Counted from the stretch's first letter, positions 40,301 to 50,613 are shown. The stretch: DNA of 64,000 nt from JAFMDF01 sp965222705 (GCA_965222705.1 CBDCUO010000034.1:1-64000); one strand, 5' to 3'. Notes: generated by a model from the sequence alone, not told the origin. Numbers and translations: made by a program.

Positions 40301-41172
40301 TCTGTTTGGTCCTGATAACTTACAAAAAACTTGCAAGCATCCCCATTTTTTATCGGACTGCCATCCATCATCGGTTCGCCGGCCAGGGACAAATCATGGG
40401 GATCATCGAAGCAATTTAAAGCTGGGCCGTTTACATTATCCCTGTGTTGAGGAAATTGCACCTCCTGAACGCTATCCTTTAACAAATAGATGTTTTGAGT
40501 ACAAACGCCTACATTTCCGCTACCGTCCAAAAGGGTCCAACTACGGGTTATTCTAGCATTCACTGCCCGTCCGTCTTGGATAGTACCACAGGGCAGCTCG
40601 GTATATAAATCAAAATACCTCAAATCCGAACTGCTTACATCATCACAATTATCACTGACGATTGGATATCCCAAACTATCGGGTAAGGTGGGTGCCGAGC
40701 AAGCAATCATCTTATCTGAGCAGGAAATGGAAGGAGCGAGTTTGTCTTCAATAATAATGGTACTCCAGCAATCCAGACCAGCAGTACTTGTCACACCCAC
40801 ACTAAAGGTTTTGCCGATATGCTCACACCTCACAGTATCGCCAATCGGCTGGTCGTTTTCATCAAAAACCGTTACAGTAATCGTTCCGGCACAGCTAAAG
40901 TCTCCATTCAAAATTAATTCGGGAATAATAATCGCAAATCCATTCGTCCCCAAAGAAATTTGCTTCTGATCATCACAGGTAATGGTACACTGTCCGTAGG
41001 AAGGCGTGCAAAAAAACACAGCGAGCAAAAGCAATGAAAGCGAGCGAAATAAATTACTCGCCTTACCTTCTGAAAAGGAAAATTCAAAGTCTTTATTACC
41101 AAATTCAATCTTGCATACGGAAGTCATAGCCCAACCTTTGCTCAAGGTCGAACCAAGCAACTTTCTGTTCAT
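37363..41172 (-). CDS. Giant T9SS-exported HYR-domain protein E with dockerin-like and cohesin-like modules
   Basis: This 1269-aa protein is the smallest of the five paralogs. The hydrophobic signal-peptide core (SLSLLLLAVFFCTPSYGQ) lies at about residues 45-62, unusually far from the ATG at 41172; a later ATG at residue 16 only partly shortens this. HYR-like modules follow (EDKLAPSISCSD, ADNTPPVLNCPD, TATDGCGN, DGGSRDNC). The C terminus has a regulatory-like fold, the dockerin-like pair (AADVNKSGTISAYD near 944, GDVNNSA near 1022), a cohesin-like domain (1042-1172) and a T9SS sorting domain (1185-1269; YQNYPNPF to KKMVLIKE). It has its own terminator block and a 950-bp upstream region. Confidence 0.88.
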   Translation of the reverse strand: MNRKLLGSTLSKGWAMTSVCKIEFGNKDFEFSFSEGKASNLFRSLSLLLLAVFFCTPSYGQCTITCDDQKQISLGTNGFAIIIPELILNGDFSCAGTITVTVFDENDQPIGDTVRCEHIGKTFSVGVTSTAGLDCWSTIIIEDKLAPSISCSDKMIACSAPTLPDSLGYPIVSDNCDDVSSSDLRYFDLYTELPCGTIQDGRAVNARITRSWTLLDGSGNVGVCTQNIYLLKDSVQEVQFPQHRDNVNGPALNCFDDPHDLSLAGEPMMDGSPIKNGDACKFFVSYQDQTEDICPPSSYRIFRRWEVIDICTKEINVYVQNIFLADNTPPVLNCPDSFSVEANIANCGATVILPLATATDSCSNVTVQPSWEFGTGYGPFLNVPVGTHDITYTATDGCGNSISCTSKVTVVDNVQPIAVCRDELHVALNNEGFADVFAATFDGGSRDNCAIVKMKVSRDTLFGDSIRVSCQDLSKSIEVTLRVYDPSGLTNECRMKVIVNDEAPPTISCPPFARLNCSEDYKNTALTGKASATDNCGVMEIYFQDTGNINSCNTGTVTRTWFAVDSSGNFTSCTQLIYLEDITPIEVVFPEEYITTECGANLTPDSTGRPIITGDDCEDVLVSYTDETFLIADSACMKILRKWRVLEWCSFDPNDTLNGAYTIGTQTIKVLDQEAPVITACPPDITVGITEFACEAQVVLPDLVATDCNPNLTITNTSIYADSGGKNASGTYPIGVHKITFIISDGCGNLTTCETRITVEDQKPPTPVCKHGLSIALMQEGFVFVPPDAINASSYDNCSAASSLTYEISPNYFTCDDLGKQTINLIVTDQNGNSDFCTTEIYIQENNNACVAGTFSAIGGKIITEDGFGMEEVAVEITGGKEAMGFTDMEGNYLFENLSRLESYIIRPITDFDFSEGISTFDLVYMRQHILGVKPLESPYKMLAADVNKSGTISAYDMVMVRQVILGSRTDFPGNTSWRYIDATYEFPDPRNPFIEIVPEFHNCKRLFANDLKRDFIGIKVGDVNNSASPAALKGTSREKRETLFFEVADKELKSGFEYKIPFRAKEISQILGYQFTIDFDQNSLTLKEVIPGEPITMGQNNFGFNKVEAGKLTTSWENAGEIPINEETVLFALVFEANKTISLSEVMLINSRITLAEAYNAKEEVMDVALRFSNDKADRQLDLYQNYPNPFRGKTSIAFNLPKSTEGTISIHDITGRLLKTYVGKYAQGYNEVAIDLSDLTIKTGVLYYHLQTPITKRLSKKMVLIKE

Positions 41173-42121
41173 GGGAATCAGGATTTATGATTTAAAAACG
41201 CGCTTCAAAAAATTCTATAGCTTTATCGCTCAGCTAAGGGACAATTTGTCGTTCGATAAGTGTGCCTTTACCTGATTTTTTAATAAAGTCAGGTAGAGAA
41301 ACAGCTATCCTCAAAAATAAAGTATGGGTAGTTTTTATCGGAAAACTTGATCAAAATATTTTTACAATCCACTGAAAATCAGTAAACTAAAAATAAGTAA
41401 TAAATTCTCAATAATGTAAATCTGTACAATAGGCTTCCGTCTATTGAGTAGCTCTTTTGAGACTTGGCAACTCAGACCAAAGTCTATAATAAAAAATCGA
41501 GCAGCTACCTAAAATCAGGCTTTTACTTTAATAAAAATTCATCTTTTGTCGTCAAAAATTAAATGTGGAATAAGTCCTTTGTAAGAGATGGCTATAATGC
41601 AGAAAAGTAGTTCGTTTTATAGTGTAGTTTTTACTTAAATCGGTTTTGGGACTTATCACAATAGGTTCGATCTTTCAGTTTAGTCTGTTTTCTAATTCCT
41701 TAGAAATGGCTCAAATCATTCAATGTGAAATTTAGATTTCAATGGTTCAAAACTCCATAAGAAAACGCAAAGGAGCGCACAAAATATTTTTGCTGTGCCT
41801 CAATAACAACTCATTAAAATGGAAATACTGAAACTTTTAATTAGACAGGATCCGTGTAGTAAGGACTCACTAGACATGTACTTGTTTCTCATAGCTAATT
41901 GATACTTAAATTCGGTTTGGCAAAAAATGCTTCTTGTAATCGGTTTCAATAAAACTTTGTACGTACTTAAATTAATTTTTTCAATCAATTAATTTTTCCT
42001 CTAATAAGTCCAAAAGTGTGCCAAAAAATAGAATTATCTTTACTATTTTTTTTAACTATGTGTTATATTTTAGCAATCAATTTTTTATAAATTATAAAAA
42101 AATATTACTTATAAATATTTT
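41173..42121. promoter_or_regulatory. Upstream region of giant protein E; 3' region of the MFS gene
   Basis: A 949-bp AT-rich region without a supported ORF. Visible structure: a hairpin ACCTGA/TCAGGT near 41271-41295; a stem AGACTTGG/CCAAAGTCT near 41460-41485; a plus-oriented partial copy of the conserved 3' anchor (CTTAAATCGGTTTTGGGA, about 41635-41652) without a following stem; and an AT-only dyad AAAAAATATT/AATATTTTTT at 42097-42123 that may terminate the MFS transcript. The promoter of E should lie in its left part but was not identified. Confidence 0.4.
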
Positions 42122-43297
42122 TTAATTTGTATTGCTAATGACCTTCTTTTCTTGTCTTAAAAAGAATAAAGCCAATGCGGAAACGGCGGCTGTTAGATAA
42201 AAGGTCTGTCCAAAATTTTGGTAATTATTATCGTAAATAGCAGCTCCTGCCAAAGCACCCAACCCAATCGCTACTTCCAAGCCAATAAATAAAGTAGCCA
42301 ATGCTCTGCCCCTAAATGTTTCTTCGCTACGATCAATCGTCCAGGCGAAAATAGCCGGCACAGCAATCCCTATTGAAAAGCCTACAAAACCGGAAGCAGC
42401 CAAGAGCCAGGTAGGAGAAGTGGATAGTCCCATTAAAACATAAGCAATCGCCAATAACACAATGGCAAATTGCATGACAGGAAGTCGGCCATACAAATCC
42501 GAAATTCTTCCGGCAACCAGCCGTGATAGAATAGAAAATATTGTAATACTGGTGAAAAACAAGCCTTTATTTGACATTCCCAAATGCTCGCATTGATCGG
42601 GCACAATCGTTACAATTACTCCAAATCCCATATATGCCAAACCACAAACGATGGCTGGATTGAGGGAATTCTTATCAATAATTTCCGTTTTTTTTAATAG
42701 TAAAATTCGTGGATGAAAGGGCTTTTTTTCTACTAAGGTTTCCTTTAGTCCCAACAAAATCAGCAAGGATATCAAAGCAACTCCTGAAGAAGCATAAAAC
42801 ATAACATCCAATGAATAGGCCCCTGCCAAGTAGCTACCAACCGGCGGAGAAATAGACGACCCCACATTGATACTCACCCCAATAATACCCATTGCCTCTC
42901 CCCTACGGTGATCTGGTACAATATCAGCGACATAAGCCGTAGTGGCTGTCGGAGAAAATCCTGTAGAAAATCCATGAAAAAACCGCAAGAGTAGAAAGCC
43001 TCCAACTGTCGTTAAAACTGGATAAAGTAAACTGCAAATAATACAAACAGTCGTTCCTACTATGATGACCGGAATTCGGCCAATTGTATCCGCCAATTTC
43101 CCGCTGAAAGGCCTAGAAACTCCCGCCGTTAGTGTAAATAGAGAGATAATAAAACCTTTGAAATCTGCCCCTCCCAAACTGCTTAAATAGGAAGGCAATT
43201 CAGGAATAATCATATTGAAACTGGCTCCAAAGAAAGCATAGCTGATGCAGAGCAAAAAGAATGATGGGGTGTAAAGTCGCTGCGCCGTTATTTCCAT
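42122..43297 (-). CDS. Major facilitator superfamily transporter
   Basis: This 391-aa transporter has 12 predicted helices. The MFS motif A appears after helix 2 as GKLADTIGRIPVI and in the second half as GRISDLYGRLPVM. PDHRRGEAMG between helices 4 and 5 resembles drug/H+ antiporter members. The ATG at 43297 is preferred to an upstream TTG at 43321, because it leaves a short cytoplasmic leader before helix 1. It follows the M36 peptidase gene by about 50 bp on the same strand with no obvious terminator, so they may be co-transcribed. The substrate cannot be told from sequence; multidrug or sugar efflux are typical for such proteins. Confidence 0.85.
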   Translation of the reverse strand: MEITAQRLYTPSFFLLCISYAFFGASFNMIIPELPSYLSSLGGADFKGFIISLFTLTAGVSRPFSGKLADTIGRIPVIIVGTTVCIICSLLYPVLTTVGGFLLLRFFHGFSTGFSPTATTAYVADIVPDHRRGEAMGIIGVSINVGSSISPPVGSYLAGAYSLDVMFYASSGVALISLLILLGLKETLVEKKPFHPRILLLKKTEIIDKNSLNPAIVCGLAYMGFGVIVTIVPDQCEHLGMSNKGLFFTSITIFSILSRLVAGRISDLYGRLPVMQFAIVLLAIAYVLMGLSTSPTWLLAASGFVGFSIGIAVPAIFAWTIDRSEETFRGRALATLFIGLEVAIGLGALAGAAIYDNNYQNFGQTFYLTAAVSALALFFLRQEKKVISNTN

Positions 43298-43349
43298 GCG
43301 CAAAGGTAGGGAATATATCAAAAAGAGCCTAACTGATCAGCCCTTGTTC

Positions 43350-46300
43350 CTACTCCTTCACCAAAAATATTTTTTGAGTTAGTATTTGCTCCTTGGTGCG
43401 CAAAGTCAACCAATAAACACCACTTTGGAGGGCGTGTCCATCGAGTATCAATTGATGCGCCCCTTTTTCCTGAACTTGTGGCGAAAGGAGTATTTTAATT
43501 ACTCTTCCGGTAATATCGTGCAAGCTAATGCGGGCTTCTCCCTGTGCGCCTAATTTATAATCAATAATGGCCTCATAGTTAAAGGGATTGGGTCGAACGG
43601 AGAGCGCGTAATTATTTGTAGAAATTTCTGGAGTGGTCAAGCGGGCGTTAATGATCTCCGTATCTTCGCTAACTACTTTTGTTTCCACTTGATCCTCTGT
43701 TTGCAGGGATTCTGGACAGTCTTCTATTACCGCAAGAAAGACCGCATTTGCTTCTGCCGTAAAGCCTGGTAGTAGCTGGACAGCATTCCCGGCATGGAAA
43801 GAAACATTAGAATTCGCCTTGACGATACCTTTAGAGGTAATCTCATCTGACGAGCGGTACGCGCCCGTCACAATATTGTCACCATCAAGTTGTAAATCTA
43901 AGGTCTTACTACAGGTAAAATCAACAAAAGTCGGTTGCTCTACGGTGGTCGTAGAGGTTAAGTCATTATTGCTCACTTGGGCCTGATTCAATACAGATAC
44001 TCCTAAATCATCAATGGAAATATCATCCACGTACCAGCCTACATCAGATACGCTAACATCCGTTCGCATTTCGAATCGAATGAGGACTTTATAGCCCGCA
44101 TAGGGCGAGAGATCAACCCTGGTTTCTTGCCATCCGCCAATATCTCCAGTGAAAGCTGAAAAGCCATAATTAGTCGTAGTGGGGTAGCCATTCTGGGTCA
44201 TTTGCGGTCCGAGATCCGTCCAGGTAGCTCCATTATCTGCTGAGAGTAGCACCACTCCACCGTCCCAGCGATATTCAATATTATAATTATGATTAAAAAC
44301 AAGTTCGCTAGTTTCCGTGACTGGAACGGACGTACCCAAAGTCAAACTGGTCGTACTTGTTGTGCCAATTCCTTCCGAATACCAGGCATGGGTGGCACTA
44401 TTTGAAACACTGGTTTGCAAAGTCCAGGTATTTGCGCCACTAGCTGTATTGACCGTCCAGTTACCGCCACCACTTTCCAGATCATCTTCAAACAGAGGAT
44501 CTACAGGAGTAAGGTTCCCCTTTATTTGGGCAACCAAAGTTTCCGAATGGCTTTGCCCGGGGTTTAGAGAAAAGGCTGGCCAAGTGACCATATTTCCACT
44601 AAGCGAACCTCCATTAGAAGCACTGACAAAGTCAAGGTTATCGGGGAGGAAATCTTTAATAACCAAATTATTTAAAACAATAGCTTGTTCATTCTGAGCA
44701 GTAATCGTGTAAGTAATATTTTCTCCTAAGCCAGCTATCGTTTTATCTACTGTTTTCGTCAAGCTAACGGTGCAGGAAGGGGGCATGTCAAAGGCTTCTG
44801 TTCCGTCAGTTCGACTACCTGAACTTCCTTGATTGGCACTATATCCTAGTCCTCTACGGGCAAAGACCTCCCAGATCAAGCAATGATTGGCTCCACCATA
44901 CTCAGCTTCGTCAGCCGCAAGAATCGCATCTCTGCCATCTACAAAACCAGGAGAACAAGGCTGTAATTTTAAGCCTTCGATCACCAATTTCATAGCTATG
45001 TTATTTCCGCCTGTTCCATTATACAAATCAGCATCCCAACCATACTGGTCAATCAATGCCCAGGTCAAGTCCCATAGCATGGTCGCCCAAACAGAACCCA
45101 ATCCGTGCGGCACAGAAATCCCACTATCATCAATCGTTCCATAGGTCATGGGGTTTACACTCATATCGGTAGAATAGGGATAAGGGCGAATGCCGTCCCC
45201 GTCAGGACCTTCTTCGAATAACCAAGTCCCCATTGGCCGAGCTTTAGCTCCAGTATCTCCTGATCGAATGGTCATTACTATACCAAACCAGTCCGACCAG
45301 CCCTCGCCCATTTGTTCTGTATTCGATAAACAACCCGATGAAGCAGGGCCTCCAGTCAAGCGATTAGAGATGCCATGTCCATATTCGTGAACAATTACCC
45401 CATTATCGAAGTCTCCGTCTCTATTTTTACCGGTTCTGTTACAAATGTACATTTGCATCCGGGGATTTCCGCCATCACCAGGGGTTGAAAAGTTGGCATT
45501 GCAAGTGCCCGATCCATCCTGTGCTTCTGCATAGACATAATCGCTTCCATTCCCCCCTCTACCGTAGTTTTCTTGCTGAAAATTGCCAGAAGGTTCATCG
45601 AAGCCATAGTTATACCAAATATCATGTATAATATTATTCCAATAAAAAAGATTGGTCAACGCTGCATCTATATAAGTGGCCGGCGTTCCGTCGGGATTCC
45701 AATCAAAATTAAAATCCAAGCTAGCCCCGCCATTTGCTCGGCGGCCATCGTTCGCTCCACCAGAATCATCATAAGCATCCACATTATTACCTCGCGTATC
45801 CGTGTAGTTAGTGCTGCCTATCCGATGCCAGCCATTGGGAGAGGCCGTAGAATTAGCCGTCCAGGGAGCTGCCACAACTGATCTGCTGCCAAAATTGGGG
45901 CTTTCTATAGGAATGGGAAAGACATTATAGGTATTGGTGAATAGTGGATTAGAGAGCGGGAATGCCTCTTCTCTGGCTTTATGGATTTCAAGCAATTTCT
46001 CCAATCTATTATGGTTTAAAAAATCAGTTGGCTTATCTTCGCTATGATCATGTCCAAACTCACAAGTAATAGTTAGATTGACTTCTTTTAAAATGCTTCC
46101 TGTACTAGCATTAATAATAAAATTTTTATAAAAATCTCCATCTATTTCATCAATGAAAACACTCCAGGCAATTTGCAGGTCTTCATTATCATCCAAAACG
46201 TAAAACCAGTTTCAAAGGAATTTCCCTGTTAGAAATTCCGGCAGGACTTAGGAGTGCTGGGCGCTGTGGGTTCGCTTCATCATTGTCCAAAATAATCAAC

Positions 46301-46698
46301 TCTGTTTGGCTTAGAGGATATCCTTTGGTTTGTGCAATGCGCACAATTGCCTCTAATGCCTGTATCTGAAAATCTTGCTTAATATTTCGTTTTTCAATGC
46401 CTTTTAAAAATCGCAAATCTGCTGCAATAATCTCATTATTTTTAATATGAACCCCTGCACTAGTGCCATAAATACCTATTTGGTCAATGGCTTGCTGGAA
46501 ATAAATATGCCGAATTCCACCCGACACATAATCATCCGAAATAATAGGGTCGGCAATGTCTTGATTCGCATAGTGTTGTTGATTGGCCAATCCTATTAGT
46601 TCTTCCTGTGCCAAAAGCAAGCCAGCATCTTGCGCAGTCAAAAAACTACCCAGTAAGGCATTAAAAAGTAATAGTAAACAAAAATGTTTGAAGTCCAT
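43350..46698 (-). CDS. Secreted M36 (fungalysin) metallopeptidase with T9SS sorting domain (one frameshift)
   Basis: The N-terminal 169 residues (signal peptide plus FTP-like propeptide) and the remaining 948 are in different frames. Deleting one T of the minus-strand run matching plus 46202-46205 restores IPLKLVYVLDDNEDLQIAW, the classical FTP/M36 transition, giving about 1115 aa. The catalytic domain carries the zinc motif HEYGHGISNRLTGG and the downstream glutamate region MGEGWSDWFG. A DUF11-like domain (SLTKTVDKTIAGLGENITY), a jelly-roll/MAM-like domain, a short beta-helix-like linker (FHAGNAVQLLPGFTAEANA) and a T9SS type A sorting domain ending KIFLVKE follow. It is a secreted endopeptidase, probably nutritional or for surface processing. 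Confidence 0.85.
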
Positions 46699-47394
46699 AT
46701 TTTCTGGAGTTGGCTGTTAGCGTACGCTTAAAATAGTCGAAGTTGAACGAACAATGTAGGAGGGCTTTTTTCCTGCATTCCAATGGATAAAAGCCATTTT
46801 AGATAGTAATAGGTTTTACAAAATTCGATAAAATATTCTGGAATAACAATTATCCCTATTGGAAATTAAATTTATTCAACTAATTCCTATCCATTTTGTC
46901 CAATCAATTTTTGAAAATAATTAAATTCCCTCCAACTTCCCCATACACTTCGATAATAATCAATTTGTCTGCCAAATTCAAGGCTTGCTAGTAAATGATC
47001 CCTCGCCGAGAACAAAGAGCCGTTTTATTAGATTTATTAAATCTTTGAAGTTTTAACAAACTTTGTCTATACTCCAAACTGGATAAAAAGTGATTTGCAA
47101 GCTAGACGTTGACTTCTTCTTTTCATCGCCCAAAAAAAGAATTCAAAAAAGTCTAGGCTGAAAAAATGCTCAGCTACAAGCTGGCTCCCATACCCACTTT
47201 CAGCCATGTCACCCGCAGAGTTTTACTTATTCAAGTAAAGAATTACGCCTTTCAAAATCACTTTTTTATACGGTACATAGTATAAGTTGCTGAAAATCAA
47301 CTGCCAAGTTCTAGTCCTGATGAGCATTAATTTTTAATAGAAGGCCGTTTTTTAAAATAAAATGCTGATCTTTGATCAGATAATCAATTCCGCC
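46699..47394. promoter_or_regulatory. Divergent intergenic region between the M36 and CotH-like genes
   Basis: About 700 bp of AT-rich DNA with no supported ORF. It should carry divergent promoters for the M36 peptidase and the CotH-like lipoprotein. I saw only minor dyads (CAGCT/AGCTG near 47170-47185) and no convincing consensus site. Confidence 0.4.
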
Positions 47395-48468
47395 ATGAAA
47401 CAAGTAATAGCTCCCTTCCTTCTTTCCATTTGTTGCTGTTTTCCTTTTTGTACCAATTCGACAACCGATAAAACAGCACTAAAAAATGGAAACACCCGCA
47501 CACTTTTCCAAAGCCTTTATCGAACAGATATTTTGCGACTTCATTTAAAAACCAACCTGCAAAAACTGCTATTCGATAAGGCAAAAAAGGAGAAATACCC
47601 CGCTCAATTGGTTTATATTGATGAAAATGAAAAGTCTATTAATTGGACCATTAGCGTTCAGGCAAGGGGCAATATGCGCAATAAAATTTGTGCTTTACCA
47701 CCTTTGAAAATTGATTTTGCAAAAGCAGATTTAAAAGCTGCAGGCCTAAAAAGAAAATTCGACGACTTAAAGCTGGTGGTACATTGCAAAAGTGAAGAGC
47801 AGTACGATGAATTCATACTAAGAGAATACCTCGCTTACAAACTGTACCATACATTGACAAATATTAGTTTTCGGGTACAATTGGCACATTTAACCCTAGA
47901 AGATGTGGAAGGTAAAGTCAAAACTATTGAAACCGTGGCTTTTTTAATAGAAAATGAGGCGGAAATGGCGGCCCGTTTGAACGGCAGCATACTTTCTGTC
48001 CCCATTAAACAAGATGCCTTGGACCCACAATTATTTGATCAGTTTTGCCTCTTCCAATACTTGATTGGCAATACAGACTGGTACGTTTTAAACAAACATA
48101 ACCTCAAAATACTAAAATTAGCAAATTATCCATCGCCTATTGCAGTGCCTTATGATTTTGATTATGCGGGCCTCGTCAATGCACCCTATGCCACTCCACA
48201 GGAGAAATTACCCTTAAAAGCAGTTCAGGAACGCTATTACCTTGGGCTTTGTCGGGAGAAAGGAGCATTGAACCCCACGATTCAGCTATTCAAAGAAAAA
48301 AAAGGAGATTTACTAGACGTAGTGGGGTCTTTTCCATATTTGAATGATAAAACCCAAAAGCCCATGCTAACTTACCTCAATGATTTTTTTGAAATACTGG
48401 AAAATCCAGACTCCTGTGAACGAAGAATCATCGAGCATTGCGATAGATATGTCAAAGTGGAACAGTAA
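47395..48468 (+). CDS. CotH-like (atypical kinase-fold) lipoprotein
   Basis: This 357-aa protein probably has a lipoprotein signal (FLLSIC near residues 8-13). The ATG at 47395 starts this signal directly; an upstream ATG at 47362 would add 11 residues. After a beta-rich N-terminal part (QLVYIDENEKSINWTISVQA), it has EEQYDEFILREYLAYKLYHTL, YLIGNTDWYVLNKHNLKIL near 220-240 and VPYDFDYAGLVN near 250. The GNTDW..KHN and PYDFD pair is laid out like the catalytic loop and metal-binding aspartate of CotH-type and other atypical kinases. The assignment rests on motif layout only. It stands alone on the plus strand ahead of the S9 peptidase gene. Confidence 0.6.
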   Translation: MKQVIAPFLLSICCCFPFCTNSTTDKTALKNGNTRTLFQSLYRTDILRLHLKTNLQKLLFDKAKKEKYPAQLVYIDENEKSINWTISVQARGNMRNKICALPPLKIDFAKADLKAAGLKRKFDDLKLVVHCKSEEQYDEFILREYLAYKLYHTLTNISFRVQLAHLTLEDVEGKVKTIETVAFLIENEAEMAARLNGSILSVPIKQDALDPQLFDQFCLFQYLIGNTDWYVLNKHNLKILKLANYPSPIAVPYDFDYAGLVNAPYATPQEKLPLKAVQERYYLGLCREKGALNPTIQLFKEKKGDLLDVVGSFPYLNDKTQKPMLTYLNDFFEILENPDSCERRIIEHCDRYVKVEQ

Positions 48469-48559
48469 GTTTTGTTTTGAGAAAAAAAGTAGCTAGATTG
48501 GCTTGAAAATATTCAAAAACAAAACTTTAACAACTTCTTACCATACGCATTTTAATATT

Positions 48560-50613
48560 ATGAAAAAAACTATCTCAATTGCACTATTTCTGGCCTTTTT
48601 CATTCATGCTTTTACCCAACAACAAGCTAATGTCCTAGAACCCATTGATGTCTTCGATCTAGAATTTGCTTCTGACCCCCAAATAGCTCCTGACGGTAGC
48701 AAAGTGGTCTATGTTCCGCAATTTTAAAGATATAATGACAGACGGAAATCGCTCTAACTTATGGATGATTAACGCCGATGGCAGCGACCACCGCCCATTA
48801 ACGACCGGATTGAATAATGATCGCTCTCCCAGTATGGTCCCCTAATGGGAAAAAAACTTTTATACCTTTCGTCAAAAGGACAAAAAAAACGCAATTATAT
48901 CTGCGTTGGATGGTTACGGGACTAGAAGCAAGACTATCCAACTTGAATAGCTCTCCTGGAGGCATTAGTTGGTCGCCTGATGGAAAATGGGTTGCCTTTT
49001 CCATGTTTGTAGAAAAAAAAAAACAACCCGCTCGTCCAATTACCTGTCAAGCCCAAGGGAGCAAAATGGAATACGCCGCCAAAATTTACGGACAAACTAA
49101 AATTTAAATCAGATGGAAATCCCAACTTGTTGCCAGACGGTTATCGCCATGTTTTTATCTTATCTGCCGAAAGGAGGTACACCTCGCCAAATAACCTCCG
49201 GTGATTTTAATTTCAGTGGCAATTTATCCTGGAGTCCCGATAGCAAATACCTATTGGTTTCTGCCAATATGCAGGAAGGTTGGGAGTACCGTCCAAATGA
49301 TTCCGAAATACATGAGGTCGAAATAGCCACTGGAAAAATTAAGAACACTAACCTCCCGAATCGGTCCGGATAATGTAATAGGATATGCTCCTGACGGAAA
49401 AAAAAATTGCCTACACGGGTTTTGATGATAAATATCTGGGATTTCAGATAAGTCAAATTTACGTGATGGATAGAAACGGGTCGCGAATAGGCGTTCTCTA
49501 ACTCCTCAACTCGATAGAGGGGTTGGCAATGTAAGATGGAGTGAAGACGGAAAAGGGCTCTATTTTCAATATTCAGACAAAGGAAATTCAAAAATAGCCT
49601 ATGTTGATTTAAAAGGAACAGTATCCAAAATTAGCGGATAATGTAGGCGGTCTATCCCTCGGCCGTCCTTATAGTGGGGGGCAATTTAGCGTAAGCTAAA
49701 AATGGACAATTTGCTTTTACGCATAGTACGCCTGACCATCCGGCAGATGTTGCTGTAGGGGCAAGAGGAATTTCCAGCAAACGAATCACGCATTTAAATG
49801 ATGATTTGTTTAGCCACAAAAAATTGGGTGAAGTGGAAGAAATTTGGTACAAATCTTCTTTTGACGGCAGGAATATTCAAGGCTGGATCTGCAAACCTCC
49901 TAATTTCGATCCTAATAAAAAATGACCCTTTAATCCTGGAAATTCACGGTGGGCCCTTTGCCGATTATGGGGATCGCTTTTCCGCAGAAGTTCAATTATA
50001 CACCGCTGCAGGCTACGTGGTTTTATATACCAACCCACGAGGCAGCAGCAGTTATGGAATGGAGTTTGGCAATTTAATCCATCATAATTATCCCAATCAG
50101 GATTACGATGATTTGATGTCCGGAGTAGATGCGATAATTGCCAAGGGTTATGTGGATGATAAAAACCTATACGTTACTGGTGGCAGTGGAGGAGGCGTGT
50201 TGACGAGTTGGATTGTAGGCAAAACTGACCGCTTTCGAGCAGCAGTTGTTGCCAAGCCAGTTATCAATTGGTACAGCTTTGTTTTACATGCCGACAATCC
50301 TGCTTTTTTTGCAAAATACTGGTTTGGAGCTTTTCCCTGGGAAGAAGGGCAAATGGAAAAATATATGCAACGTTCACCGCTTTCTCTGGTGGGAAGTGTA
50401 GTGACCCCTACCATGCTTCTGACAGGCGAACAAGACTACCGAACTCCTATGTCGGAAACGGAACAATATTATACTGCTTTAAAATTAAGAAATATCGAAA
50501 CGGCTTTGGTCCGCATTCAAAACTCTGGGCATGGCATCGCCAATACACCTAGCAATTTGATTTCTAAAGTTTTATATATTTTGGGATGGTTCGAAAAATA
50601 CCGAACCGAGTAA
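48560..50613 (+). pseudogene. S9 family (prolyl-oligopeptidase/DPP-IV-like) peptidase, about 13 frameshifts
   Basis: A full-length S9 peptidase can be read from the signal peptide (MKKTISIALFLAFFIHAF) to the C terminus, but the frame breaks repeatedly. Extra bases occur near 48717, 48830, 48856, 48889, 48920, 49023, 49172, 49345, 49406, 49630, 49697 and 49922; one base is missing near 49487. Repaired, it gives beta-propeller repeats (PVWSPNGKK, SWSPDGKWVAFS, SWSPDSKYLLVS, RWSEDGKGLYF) and an alpha/beta hydrolase with nucleophile GGSGGG, aspartate GEQDYRTP and histidine SGHGI. From 49923 to the end the frame is intact. DUF3109 starts 4 bp after its stop. It is either a local consensus problem or a recent pseudogene; the amino-acid pattern between indels shows no decay. 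Confidence 0.85.

Noticed and set aside
41635..41652. Plus-oriented copy of the 3' anchor (CTTAAATCGGTTTTGGGA) as a further terminator block
   Set aside because: No stable stem or T-run follows and no plus-strand gene precedes; probably a fragment or coincidence.
37010..41800. Repeated CACAAAATATnTCT-like strings near 37015, 37312 and 41775, considered as a minus-strand promoter motif
   Set aside because: The match to TAnnTTTG is one base short, no TTG sits at the proper distance, and one copy lies directly after a stop codon.
48715..49925. Programmed ribosomal frameshifting in the S9 peptidase
   Set aside because: Thirteen sites of mixed type without slippery heptamers and pseudoknots cannot be a regulated mechanism; error or recent decay explains them.
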